From positions 1 to 6,536 of the forward strand of contig JAGRLQ010000341.1 of assembly GCA_020441735.1 (NCBI GenBank): a stretch of DNA of 6,536 nucleotides, in the 5' to 3' direction. Under the pieces are notes generated by a model, which did no database searches, was not told the DNA's origin, and was given only the letters and a program-made list of their open reading frames with translations. Each line of letters opens with the position of its first letter. The first letter of the stretch is position 1. The position numbers and the translations under genes were made by a program. This DNA comes from Nitratireductor sp. Its GTDB lineage: Bacteria; Pseudomonadota; Alphaproteobacteria; Rhizobiales; Rhizobiaceae. Shown piece by piece: positions 1 to 5,879 of this stretch.

Positions 1-187
1 TGCCATTGATTGTTATCTCGCCTTCATGCGGAATGTCGCCGGTCAGGGCGCGCAGCAATGTCGTCTTGCCGGATCCGTTGGGACCGATGATCATCGTGAC
101 TTCGCCGGCATTTGCCTCAAAGGCCACCGAGTGCAAGATCGGCCTTTTTCCCAGCTGCACGTTCAGATTTGTCGACACAACAGACAT
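1..187 (-). CDS. hmuV: Haem ABC transporter ATP-binding protein HmuV (partial, C-terminal part beyond window)
   Basis: Only the first 62 codons are present; the gene runs off the left edge. The visible part has a short N-terminal beta region and a Walker A motif, GPNGSGKTT, at residues 35-43, followed by LLRALTGDIPHEGEI, typical of ABC ATPases of the iron/cobalamin/haem class. The protein should sit on the cytoplasmic face of the inner membrane and power haem import through HmuU. The ATG at 187 lies 10 bases after the hmuU stop and is preceded by GAAGAG at 6-base spacing (194-199), so it is the last visible gene of the hmuPSTUV operon. Walker B, the signature motif and the H-loop are outside the window. 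The assignment to HmuV rather than another FepC/BtuD-type ATPase rests mainly on the neighbouring hmu genes. Confidence 0.93.
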   Translation of the reverse strand, partial: MSVVSTNLNVQLGKRPILHSVAFEANAGEVTMIIGPNGSGKTTLLRALTGDIPHEGEITING

Positions 188-197
188 TGAGCACTCT

Positions 198-1280
198 TCA
201 GAGTTCGATCATGTTGCGTCGGCGCAGCAGGATGGAGATGAATACCGGGGCACCGGCAAGAGCGGTTACGATGCCGATGGGAAGCTCAGTCGGAGCGACA
301 ATGGTGCGGCTTATGCTGTCTGCCAGTACCAGCAATATGCCGCCCAGAAGGGCGGCCGCCGGCAGCAGAAACCGGTTGTCCGGCCCCAAGGAGATGCGGA
401 GCAGGTGAGGCACAATGATCCCGATGAATCCGATACCGCCGGAGACCGCCACGGCGGCGCCGGTGGCACCGGCCGCACACAGGATTGAAATGTTCTTCAT
501 TTTTTGAACATCGATTCCCATGTGCCCCGCCGCTGCCTCGCCCAGCGAGAGCGCATTAAGTGCGGAAGCGACAAACGGAACCGCGGCCATGCTGACCAGC
601 ATGATGAGGCCGCCGGAAAACACCTTTTCCCACGTCGCTCCGGCAAGCGACCCGAGACTCCAGAATGTCAGCTCCCGCAACTGGGCATCATCGGCCAGAA
701 AGATCAGAATCCCGGTCAGCGCAATTCCGAAGGCATTTGTCGCAATCCCGGCGAGCAGCAAGGTCGCGACAGATGTCTGTCCGCTGCGGGTGGCAAGCCG
801 GTACAACAGGAAGGCGACAGCCAGCGCGCCGGAAAATGCAGCGACCGGGATGGCGAATGCGCCGGCAAGTTTGGTGAATGCCGGAAACACCGTTGCGCCC
901 AGCACGATCACGGTGACCGCACCAAGAATCGCACCGGCCGATACGCCAACAATGGTCGGGTCTGCCAGCGGGTTGCGAAAGAGACCTTGCAGTATTGCGC
1001 CGGATACAGCGAGCGATGCGCCGACGATAGCCCCCATGATGATCCGAGGAAGCCGGATTTGCTCAAGGATGATGATGCCTGCCGGCCGGACGCCGGCCGG
1101 ATCGCCCATGCCAAGCCAGGAAGCGACAACGGGCAAGACAGGTGGCGACGCAGCACCGACCGTCAGGCTCCAAAACATGATTGCAACAAGGCCAATCGCC
1201 AGAAGAACAAGGCAGATTGATGCCCGACGCTGACGGTGCATAATTCCCTCGCGAGGCCACAAAGCGGCAAGCGAACTCAT
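198..1280 (-). CDS. hmuU: Haem ABC transporter permease HmuU (FecCD family)
   Basis: Inner-membrane permease of 360 residues, the normal size for the FecCD/BtuC family, forming the channel for haem from HmuT into the cytoplasm. Family hallmarks are clear: RLPRIIMGAIVGASLAVSGA at residues 76-95, followed by ILQGLFRNPLADPTIVGVSAGA; GGIGFIGIIVPHLLR at 281-295; and a C-terminal stretch DSISRTIVAPTELPIGIVTA at 321-340 followed by LAGAPVFISILLRRR. Hydrophobic segments repeat along the whole length, as expected for about ten membrane spans. The ATG at 1280 lies 4 bases after the hmuT stop, favouring translational coupling. A second ATG at 1241 (347 residues, MHRQRRAS) has a better Shine-Dalgarno, GAGGG about 4 bases upstream, and cannot be excluded. 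The frame stays open further upstream to about 1475, but that part overlaps hmuT and is not credible. A strong GC hairpin lies within the coding sequence at 1082-1100. Confidence 0.95.
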   Translation of the reverse strand: MSSLAALWPREGIMHRQRRASICLVLLAIGLVAIMFWSLTVGAASPPVLPVVASWLGMGDPAGVRPAGIIILEQIRLPRIIMGAIVGASLAVSGAILQGLFRNPLADPTIVGVSAGAILGAVTVIVLGATVFPAFTKLAGAFAIPVAAFSGALAVAFLLYRLATRSGQTSVATLLLAGIATNAFGIALTGILIFLADDAQLRELTFWSLGSLAGATWEKVFSGGLIMLVSMAAVPFVASALNALSLGEAAAGHMGIDVQKMKNISILCAAGATGAAVAVSGGIGFIGIIVPHLLRISLGPDNRFLLPAAALLGGILLVLADSISRTIVAPTELPIGIVTALAGAPVFISILLRRRNMIEL

Positions 1281-1284
1281 AGGC

Positions 1285-2187
1285 CTAGCCTTTGGGTGCG
1301 GCGACGGTTTCCGGATAGAGTTTGGCCGCCAGTTCCCGCGCTGCGTTTGGTGTTCGGGGACCAAAGCCAAGCAGGTACATGCCGTCCATCTTGATGAGCT
1401 TCTTGTTCTTTGCTGCTGGTGTGCGGGAGAATGCAGGCATGGCGAAAAGGCTGTCAGCCGATGCGCCGTGGTCATCTGCCCGATCCATCATCAGGACTAC
1501 GTCGGGCGCCGCATCGATTATCGCTTCCTCCGCAACCTGCTTGTAGCCGCTGAAGCTGGCAAAGGCATTTTTTGCGCCGGCAAGTTCGATGATGCCATTG
1601 GCGTGACTGTCTCTGCCGGCAGCCATGATGCGCCCTCCTGCCGTCGACAAAATGAACACCACCTTGAGCGGGTTTCCGACATTACCAACCGCCGAGGCGG
1701 TTTCGGCAAAGCGCGTTCTGATACTGTCTGCAAGCGCTTGGCCCTTTTCCTCGGCACCCAACGCCTCCGCGACAGCCTCGACCTTCCTGAGCACCGCCGC
1801 AGCATCGTAGCCTTCCGGCACCTCCACAATCCTGACGCCCGCCTGACGCAGAACGCTGGCGGCCTCCGGCGGGCCAAAGCCCTCCAGGGTGAGGATCATG
1901 TCGGGATTGACCGACAAAACACCTTCAGGCGAAAGCGCCCGGATGTACCCGATGTCCGGAAGAGTCATGATCTGCGGCGGATGGTTGCTGGTACGGTCGC
2001 GAGCTGCCAGACGGTGGCTTTCGCCAAGGGCGGACACGATCTCCGTGATCGACCCGCCTATTGAAACGATGCGTTTTTCGTCCGCGCCGAAAGCGGTAGG
2101 GGCCATCATGAACCAGAGCCAGGATACAATCGTCACGGCAAGTGTGAAGCGCTCGATGGGAGCAAGATTGATGGTGAAAATACTCAT
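1285..2187 (-). CDS. hmuT: Periplasmic haem-binding protein HmuT
   Basis: Substrate-binding protein of the haem ABC importer, 300 residues before processing. Residues about 14-34 form a hydrophobic signal sequence ending near TAFGA, so cleavage around 34-35 gives a mature periplasmic protein of about 265 residues. The mature start, KRIVSIGGSITEIVSALG, is typical of the Fe/B12 periplasmic-binding fold. The segment DIGYIRALSPEGVLSVNPD (residues 79-97) matches the HmuT/ShuT region that carries the haem-ligand tyrosine in characterised homologues; here it would be Tyr81. The ATG at 2187 shares its A with the hmuS stop (TGATG), and AGAGG lies 7 bases upstream inside hmuS, so translation is probably coupled. 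The stop is 4 bases before hmuU. Assignment to haem rather than siderophore or cobalamin rests on the tyrosine segment and the neighbouring genes. Confidence 0.95.
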   Translation of the reverse strand: MSIFTINLAPIERFTLAVTIVSWLWFMMAPTAFGADEKRIVSIGGSITEIVSALGESHRLAARDRTSNHPPQIMTLPDIGYIRALSPEGVLSVNPDMILTLEGFGPPEAASVLRQAGVRIVEVPEGYDAAAVLRKVEAVAEALGAEEKGQALADSIRTRFAETASAVGNVGNPLKVVFILSTAGGRIMAAGRDSHANGIIELAGAKNAFASFSGYKQVAEEAIIDAAPDVVLMMDRADDHGASADSLFAMPAFSRTPAAKNKKLIKMDGMYLLGFGPRTPNAARELAAKLYPETVAAPKG

Positions 2188-3236
2188 CAGGCGGCCTCTG
2201 TTTTTCGAGCGCGCGGAAGATTCTCCATGATCACGCGCCAGCCAGGTCGCTCGTCCTGTCCCTCGACACGCTTGCCGAAGAACTGGATGATCAGGTTGCC
2301 GTCGCGGTCATAGGCTTCGAGCGACGTCACATGGCCCTTGTCGGTCGGCTTGCGCACGACCCATGCCTCGGTGATGTGATCAAGGCGCAGATGAAGGTGG
2401 AAGCTGGAATCCATCACGTTGAGCCATGGCCCCATGGGGACGATGTTCCCGATCGGCCCGGAGTGAATCTGGATGCAACCCGGATTGCCGACAAAGCACA
2501 TGATGGGGAGGGCCTCCGATGCCGAAAGCCGCATCATGGCTTCGACGCCGCTGTTGTCGATGCGCCAGGCAAAGTCTTCGCCAACGCTGGAAACCGCAGC
2601 GAGTCGGCTCAGATTGAGCTTCTTGAGGATGGAAACGAACTGATGGGTATCCGTCATCCGGCTCCAGCGTTCGCGCAACTGGCTGACGGGCACTTCGGCA
2701 TCTCCCTCGGTATCCGTGTGTTTACTGGCTTCGATCTCGACGGCGGGCGACTGGTCATCCGCCACCAGTTCGTCCACCAGTTTCTGCCAGGCTTCCAGAT
2801 TGGTGGCCGGCCTTGCATGCACCTTGTGGATCGCGTCGCCTTGGGCATCGAAGAATTGCAGGCTGTGGCGGACCGTGTCGCCATCGCGGCTGGTGACGGC
2901 AAAGCCATGCACCCACTTCGCAGGGAACATGCGCATGTCGATCAGTTCACCGAGCATCATCGCGGCATGCTTGCCGGCGATGAAATTGTCGTAGATGCCG
3001 ATCTTCTCGTGCACGGCACTTTCGTTGCGGGTCAGCGCCATCACCTCGCCGGCATCGGCAAGCCCTGTAAAGATGCGATTGAAATCCACCTTGATCCGGC
3101 GGGTTTCATCGCCGCACCAGGCCGCCACATACTCGGCTTCCGAAATACCGAGTTTCTGCGCCAGGTCGCGGGCGCGCATTTTGGGGTTTTCCTGCCGTGC
3201 CTGGCGGATCGCCGCGGCGTCTTGTCCTGAACTCAT
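2187..3236 (-). CDS. hmuS: Haem-degrading / haem-trafficking protein HmuS (HemS/ChuS family)
   Basis: Cytoplasmic haem-binding protein of 349 residues, the usual length for HemS/ChuS/PhuS proteins, which have two similar halves. The N-terminal helical segment (ARDLAQKLGISEAEYVAAWC, about residues 23-42) begins the first half; the second half starts near residue 185. The motif MTDTHQF contains His198, at the position of the conserved proximal haem ligand of the family. The C-terminal block HLHLRLDHITEAWVVRKPT (about 280-298) is also a family hallmark. Family members either break haem open to release iron or hand it to a haem oxygenase; the sequence does not decide which. The ATG at 3236 is preferred over the adjacent upstream TTG because AAAGGTGG lies 6 bases upstream of it. 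The gene lies 18 bases after hmuP, and its stop overlaps the hmuT start by one base. Confidence 0.95.
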   Translation of the reverse strand: MSSGQDAAAIRQARQENPKMRARDLAQKLGISEAEYVAAWCGDETRRIKVDFNRIFTGLADAGEVMALTRNESAVHEKIGIYDNFIAGKHAAMMLGELIDMRMFPAKWVHGFAVTSRDGDTVRHSLQFFDAQGDAIHKVHARPATNLEAWQKLVDELVADDQSPAVEIEASKHTDTEGDAEVPVSQLRERWSRMTDTHQFVSILKKLNLSRLAAVSSVGEDFAWRIDNSGVEAMMRLSASEALPIMCFVGNPGCIQIHSGPIGNIVPMGPWLNVMDSSFHLHLRLDHITEAWVVRKPTDKGHVTSLEAYDRDGNLIIQFFGKRVEGQDERPGWRVIMENLPRARKTEAA

Positions 3237-3254
3237 CAAGTTCCACCTTTCCTG

Positions 3255-3458
3255 TCACTTGTTCAGGATGAGCTTTCCCTGACGCGTGATCCGCAGACGG
3301 TAGAACTCGCCTTCGTGGCGGATCGCGATTTCGCGATTGCCCCGAAACAGCGTTTCACTTGCATAGACAGTGCCGGGGGTCGGCGGCGCGGTTTCCCGCT
3401 CTCCGGTTACACCCCATCCAGCAGCCGGATGCTTTTCTCCCGCTCCGGAGTTGCTCAT
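3255..3458 (-). CDS. hmuP: HemP/HmuP family haem-uptake regulator
   Basis: Small protein of 67 residues, first gene of the leftward operon. Residues 1-32 are a low-complexity Pro/Gly/Thr-rich tail. The conserved HemP core occupies about 33-67: ASETLFRGNREIAIRHEGEF followed by YRLRITRQGKLILNK, ending exactly at the C-terminus as in the family. In Bradyrhizobium and Ensifer (Sinorhizobium) HmuP is a known activator of haem-receptor gene expression, so a regulatory job for the divergent receptor gene is likely. A purine-rich Shine-Dalgarno, AAAGGAAGAG (3468-3477), precedes the start. It is 9 bases from the ATG at 3458 and 6 bases from an in-frame GTG at 3461, so a 68-residue form is possible. 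An in-frame TTG at 3467 abuts the Shine-Dalgarno and is not a credible start. No DNA-binding domain is obvious. Confidence 0.93.
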   Translation of the reverse strand: MSNSGAGEKHPAAGWGVTGERETAPPTPGTVYASETLFRGNREIAIRHEGEFYRLRITRQGKLILNK

Positions 3459-3495
3459 CACGGTCAACTCTTCCTTTAGGGCAGTCCGGGCTTGC

Positions 3496-3506
3496 TGCTG
3501 GCTGGC
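3496..3506 (-). promoter_or_regulatory. Third copy of GCCAGCCAGCA, in the hmuP leader
   Basis: Read on the minus strand, 3506 to 3496 is GCCAGCCAGCA, identical to the 11-base core of the tandem repeats at 3603-3613 and 3619-3629 on the plus strand. It ends 37 bases before the hmuP ATG, close to the 29 and 45 bases separating the plus-strand copies from the receptor ATG. Each copy is therefore in sense orientation in its own transcript leader. A shared control element is inferred, not shown. Confidence 0.5.
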
Positions 3507-3531
3507 TAGGCTGCATGGTCATTCGAGATAC

Positions 3532-3560
3532 TTGACTCTCTTACTCATGTTTTGTACTTG
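3532..3560 (+). promoter_or_regulatory. Candidate promoter of the haem receptor operon
   Basis: TTGACT at 3532-3537 is a good match to the alphaproteobacterial housekeeping -35 element. TACTTG at 3555-3560 sits at 17-base spacing but is a weak -10. Transcription would start near 3567, giving a leader of about 90 nucleotides that contains both tandem repeat copies. This is inferred from sequence only. Confidence 0.35.
3533..3547. promoter_or_regulatory. Candidate RirA iron-responsive operator (IRO box)
   Basis: The sequence TGACTCTCTTACTCA fits TGA-N9-TCA, the pattern described for the rhizobial iron-sensing repressor RirA. It lies in the divergent promoter region and overlaps the candidate -35 of the receptor promoter, where a repressor could block transcription when iron is sufficient. 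The interior is only partly palindromic. With six fixed bases, such a match would arise by chance in about 5% of 200-base stretches, so position and gene context carry much of the weight. Confidence 0.5.
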
Positions 3561-3597
3561 GCGCAATAGTGGAGTGAGAAGGTCAACTTTAAAACTC

Positions 3598-3632
3598 TTC
3601 CCGCCAGCCAGCATTCCCGCCAGCCAGCATTC
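3598..3632 (+). repeat. Perfect 16-bp tandem repeat in the receptor 5' leader
   Basis: Two identical 16-base units, TTCCCGCCAGCCAGCA, occupy 3598-3613 and 3614-3629, and the next three bases begin a third unit. The array ends 26 bases before the receptor ATG and just upstream of its Shine-Dalgarno. It is non-coding on the chosen gene models. Each unit contains GCCAGCCAGCA, which also occurs in the leader of the opposing hmuP transcript. A role as protein- or RNA-binding site controlling the receptor is inferred. Confidence 0.9.
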
Positions 3633-3647
3633 AGTTTCCAGATACAC

Positions 3648-3652
3648 AGGAG
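3648..3652 (+). promoter_or_regulatory. Ribosome binding site deciding the receptor start
   Basis: AGGAG lies 6 bases before the ATG at 3659, an ideal spacing. It rules out the out-of-frame ATG at 3654, which is only one base away and would encode an 18-residue peptide. Confidence 0.85.
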
Positions 3653-3658
3653 AATGAA

Positions 3659-5875
3659 ATGGGGCTGGTGGCTTCAAGAAGGAATCTGTTGCTGGCAAGT
3701 GCCGGCATGAGCGCAATCACAGTGGTGGGAAGCGCGTTTGCGCAGGATGCGGAGCCGGCAGCCTCGCCCAATGACCGCCTGACCGTTCTGGAACGCATTG
3801 TCATCGGTGCGGGTACCGAGAAGGTTGCCATCGACACACCGCAGGCGGTCAGCGTCATCGAACAGGAAGACATCGACCGTGAGCAGGCGACCATGGTCGG
3901 TGAAGTGCTGCGCGAAATGCCGGGCGTCAATACGTCAGGTTCCGACCGCATGTTCGGCCAGACTTTCAACATCCGCGGCATCGGCGCGCCGGAAGCTGCC
4001 AATGAGGAAGGGCGTATCATCGTCAATGTCGACGGTGCGATAAAATACTACGAGCAGTACCGCGTCGGCGGCTTCTTCTCCGATCCCGAGCTTTACAAGC
4101 GGGTCGACGTGCTGCGCGGACCGGCGTCTTCCACACTGTATGGTTCGGGTGCGCTTGGCGGGGTGATCAATTTCACCACCAAGGATGCGCGCGATTTCCT
4201 GGAAGAGGGCGAGAGCGGCATGCTCAAGCTCAAGGGCAGCTATAATTCCAATCGAAACGGTTACCTCGGTTCTGCCATTCTGGCTCAGCGCTTCGGCGAC
4301 GTTGCCGATTTGCTGATTTCAGGCAATTACCGCGAATCCGACCCTTATGTGACCGGCGATGGTACGGAGATACAGAGTTCCGGATTTGAAACCTGGTCAG
4401 GCCTTGCCAAGCTGACGCTTTATGACGGCAATGAGGGCGAACTCAAACTTTCCTATCAACACTGGGACTCTGACGCGGAAGATCAGGACTTTGCCCAGAC
4501 CGGAGGTTCGCTGGACAGCGGTTCGGTCAACGGTTTCGGCACGGTTGACCGTCACGTGGTCGATCGCACGGCGGTCGTTTCCTACGAAAATCCGTTTTCC
4601 GGCAATGACTGGCTGGACCTGAAATTGCAGGCTTCCTTCTCGGACACCACGGTGGATCAGACCAATGCCTCGGGCATTCCCGGGCTGCTGACCTGCGAGG
4701 GAACCTTCCTGGCGCCGTACGCGCTGTTCTGCGATTCCGAATACGGCTACCAGACCTGGCAGTTGAAAGCTGAAAACACGATCGAGTCGCGCGGCAGCAA
4801 TTGGGAAAACTTCCTTACACTTGGCTGGCAGTTCGCCCATCAGACCCGAACCGGCGAAGTGACGGAAGCCGCCGGCACGACCACGGCACTGCCGTATCAT
4901 CCGGAAGGCACGGACATCAAAAACGCCTTCTACCTGCAGGATGAGATCATCTTCAACGAGCGACTGACGATTATTCCCGGTGTGCGCTGGGAGTGGCATG
5001 AACTCGATCCCGGAAGTTCCACGGGCGTTTCGCAAGGCTCGGAAGATTTTGCCCTGTCGCCCAAGATCGCCGTTCACTACCGCATCAACGATACCCTGGC
5101 GCTGTTTGGCTCCTATGCCCATACGGAGCGCTTTCCAACCCTCGACGAGGTTTATTCTACCGGGGGCTCCAACACGGTCTTTCTGCCCAGCTTCGGCTTG
5201 AAGAAAGAGCAGTCGGACAATGTTGAAGCGGGCTTTGCCCTGTCCTTTTACGATCTTCTGGAAACCGGCGACAGCCTGCAGATCAAGACGACCGGCTTCC
5301 ACAACAGCATCAGGGATCTGATCGATGCCAATCCGGCAACGCCTGGGGGCAGCCCCTTCGGCCCGCCGACCATCTATCCGCTGCCCGGTTACATCAACAT
5401 CGACAATGCCGAAATCTACGGCGTCGAGGTCGAGATGGCCTATGACGCCGAGTTCTGGTTCCTCAATGCCGGTTATTCGCATCTTGTCGGGCGCAATACG
5501 GATACGAACGACTACCTGACCACTGTTGCACCGGATGAACTTGCGCTGACGGTCGGCGGCAAACTGCCGGAGCAGGGGATAAAGTTCGGCTGGAAGGGAC
5601 GTTTCGTTTCCAGTCCCCAGGATGATTGCCGTGACTCGAAGACTGCCGTGGTGTGCGCAGGCGACAGTTCCCAGGGCTCGACCCGCTACGCCGAGGCTTT
5701 CAACATCCACGATGTCTTCCTGAGCTGGAAGCCGATGGATGGCCAGTTCCGCGACTGGGAACTGCACGCCGGCGTCGATAACATCTTCGATACCCAGTAC
5801 AAGGAGTTCCTCCACAACGAAGCGTCCAGAGGGCGTACCTTCAAGATCAGCCTCTCCAACAAGATTGGCTGGTGA
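3659..5875 (+). CDS. hmuR: TonB-dependent haem/haemoglobin outer-membrane receptor (HmuR/ShmR type)
   Basis: Outer-membrane gated channel of 738 residues that would bring haem into the periplasm. Residues 1-29 are a signal peptide with RR-N-LLL and cleavage after AFA. ERIVIGAG (45-52) is a likely TonB box region. The plug domain (about 55-180) carries FNIRGIG (103-109), VDVLRGPASSTLYGSGALGG (149-168) and VINFTTK. The rest is a beta-barrel ending in Trp738, the aromatic last residue used by the barrel assembly machinery. A FRAP-like block, RFPTLDEVY (491-499), is followed by an altered NPNL-like block, LPSFGLKKEQ (509-518). There is no histidine between the two blocks or anywhere in the plug. 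Two Cys pairs (346/358 and 657/666) may be loop disulfides. Haem is favoured because of the divergent hmuPSTUV genes; the symbol could equally be shmR. It probably shares a transcript with the two genes downstream. Confidence 0.92.
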   Translation: MGLVASRRNLLLASAGMSAITVVGSAFAQDAEPAASPNDRLTVLERIVIGAGTEKVAIDTPQAVSVIEQEDIDREQATMVGEVLREMPGVNTSGSDRMFGQTFNIRGIGAPEAANEEGRIIVNVDGAIKYYEQYRVGGFFSDPELYKRVDVLRGPASSTLYGSGALGGVINFTTKDARDFLEEGESGMLKLKGSYNSNRNGYLGSAILAQRFGDVADLLISGNYRESDPYVTGDGTEIQSSGFETWSGLAKLTLYDGNEGELKLSYQHWDSDAEDQDFAQTGGSLDSGSVNGFGTVDRHVVDRTAVVSYENPFSGNDWLDLKLQASFSDTTVDQTNASGIPGLLTCEGTFLAPYALFCDSEYGYQTWQLKAENTIESRGSNWENFLTLGWQFAHQTRTGEVTEAAGTTTALPYHPEGTDIKNAFYLQDEIIFNERLTIIPGVRWEWHELDPGSSTGVSQGSEDFALSPKIAVHYRINDTLALFGSYAHTERFPTLDEVYSTGGSNTVFLPSFGLKKEQSDNVEAGFALSFYDLLETGDSLQIKTTGFHNSIRDLIDANPATPGGSPFGPPTIYPLPGYINIDNAEIYGVEVEMAYDAEFWFLNAGYSHLVGRNTDTNDYLTTVAPDELALTVGGKLPEQGIKFGWKGRFVSSPQDDCRDSKTAVVCAGDSSQGSTRYAEAFNIHDVFLSWKPMDGQFRDWELHAGVDNIFDTQYKEFLHNEASRGRTFKISLSNKIGW

Positions 5876-5879
5876 CGGG

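Larger units (their letters stand above)
3459..3658. promoter_or_regulatory. Divergent hmuP / haem-receptor control region
   Basis: A 200-base gene-free stretch between the two divergent start codons. It must contain the promoters of both transcripts, as the genes on each side are tightly packed. It holds a TGA-N9-TCA operator match near its centre (3533-3547), a candidate rightward promoter, a perfect 16-bp tandem repeat in the receptor leader, and a related sequence in the hmuP leader. A leftward promoter was not identified with confidence: a weak TATCTC lies on the minus strand at 3530-3525 without a convincing -35. No Irr-type ICE box (TTTAGAA-like inverted repeat) and no terminator was seen. 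Confidence 0.85.

Noticed and set aside
1082..1100. GC hairpin in hmuU as a transcription terminator
   Set aside because: It lies in the middle of a coding sequence and has no run of U after the stem.
520..1233. Plus-strand frames of about 237 codons opposite hmuU
   Set aside because: Antisense to a strong FecCD permease; the translations are Ala/Arg/Ser-rich without recognisable features.
1281..1475. N-terminal extension of hmuU to a start near 1475
   Set aside because: It would overlap the conserved C-terminal part of hmuT and make the permease about 65 residues longer than usual. Starts at 1280 or 1241 fit family length and ribosome binding sites.
2331..3230. 299-codon plus-strand frame opposite hmuS
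   Set aside because: Antisense shadow of a well-supported HemS-family gene. Its His/Gly/Asp-rich composition is what reverse-reading GC-rich codons gives.
3600..3632. Short CRISPR-like or REP-like array
   Set aside because: Two head-to-tail 16-base units with no spacers do not fit CRISPR, and there is no palindromic REP structure. It is treated as a tandem leader repeat.
3547..3657. 36-codon upstream frame ending one base before the receptor ATG
   Set aside because: The position is suggestive of a leader peptide, but its ATG has no Shine-Dalgarno and lies inside the candidate promoter, probably before the transcription start. Kept only as a weak alternative.
3654..3710. 18-residue Trp/Cys-containing peptide from the ATG at 3654, overlapping the receptor start
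   Set aside because: Only one base separates this ATG from AGGAG, too close for normal initiation; the receptor ATG at 3659 has the correct spacing.
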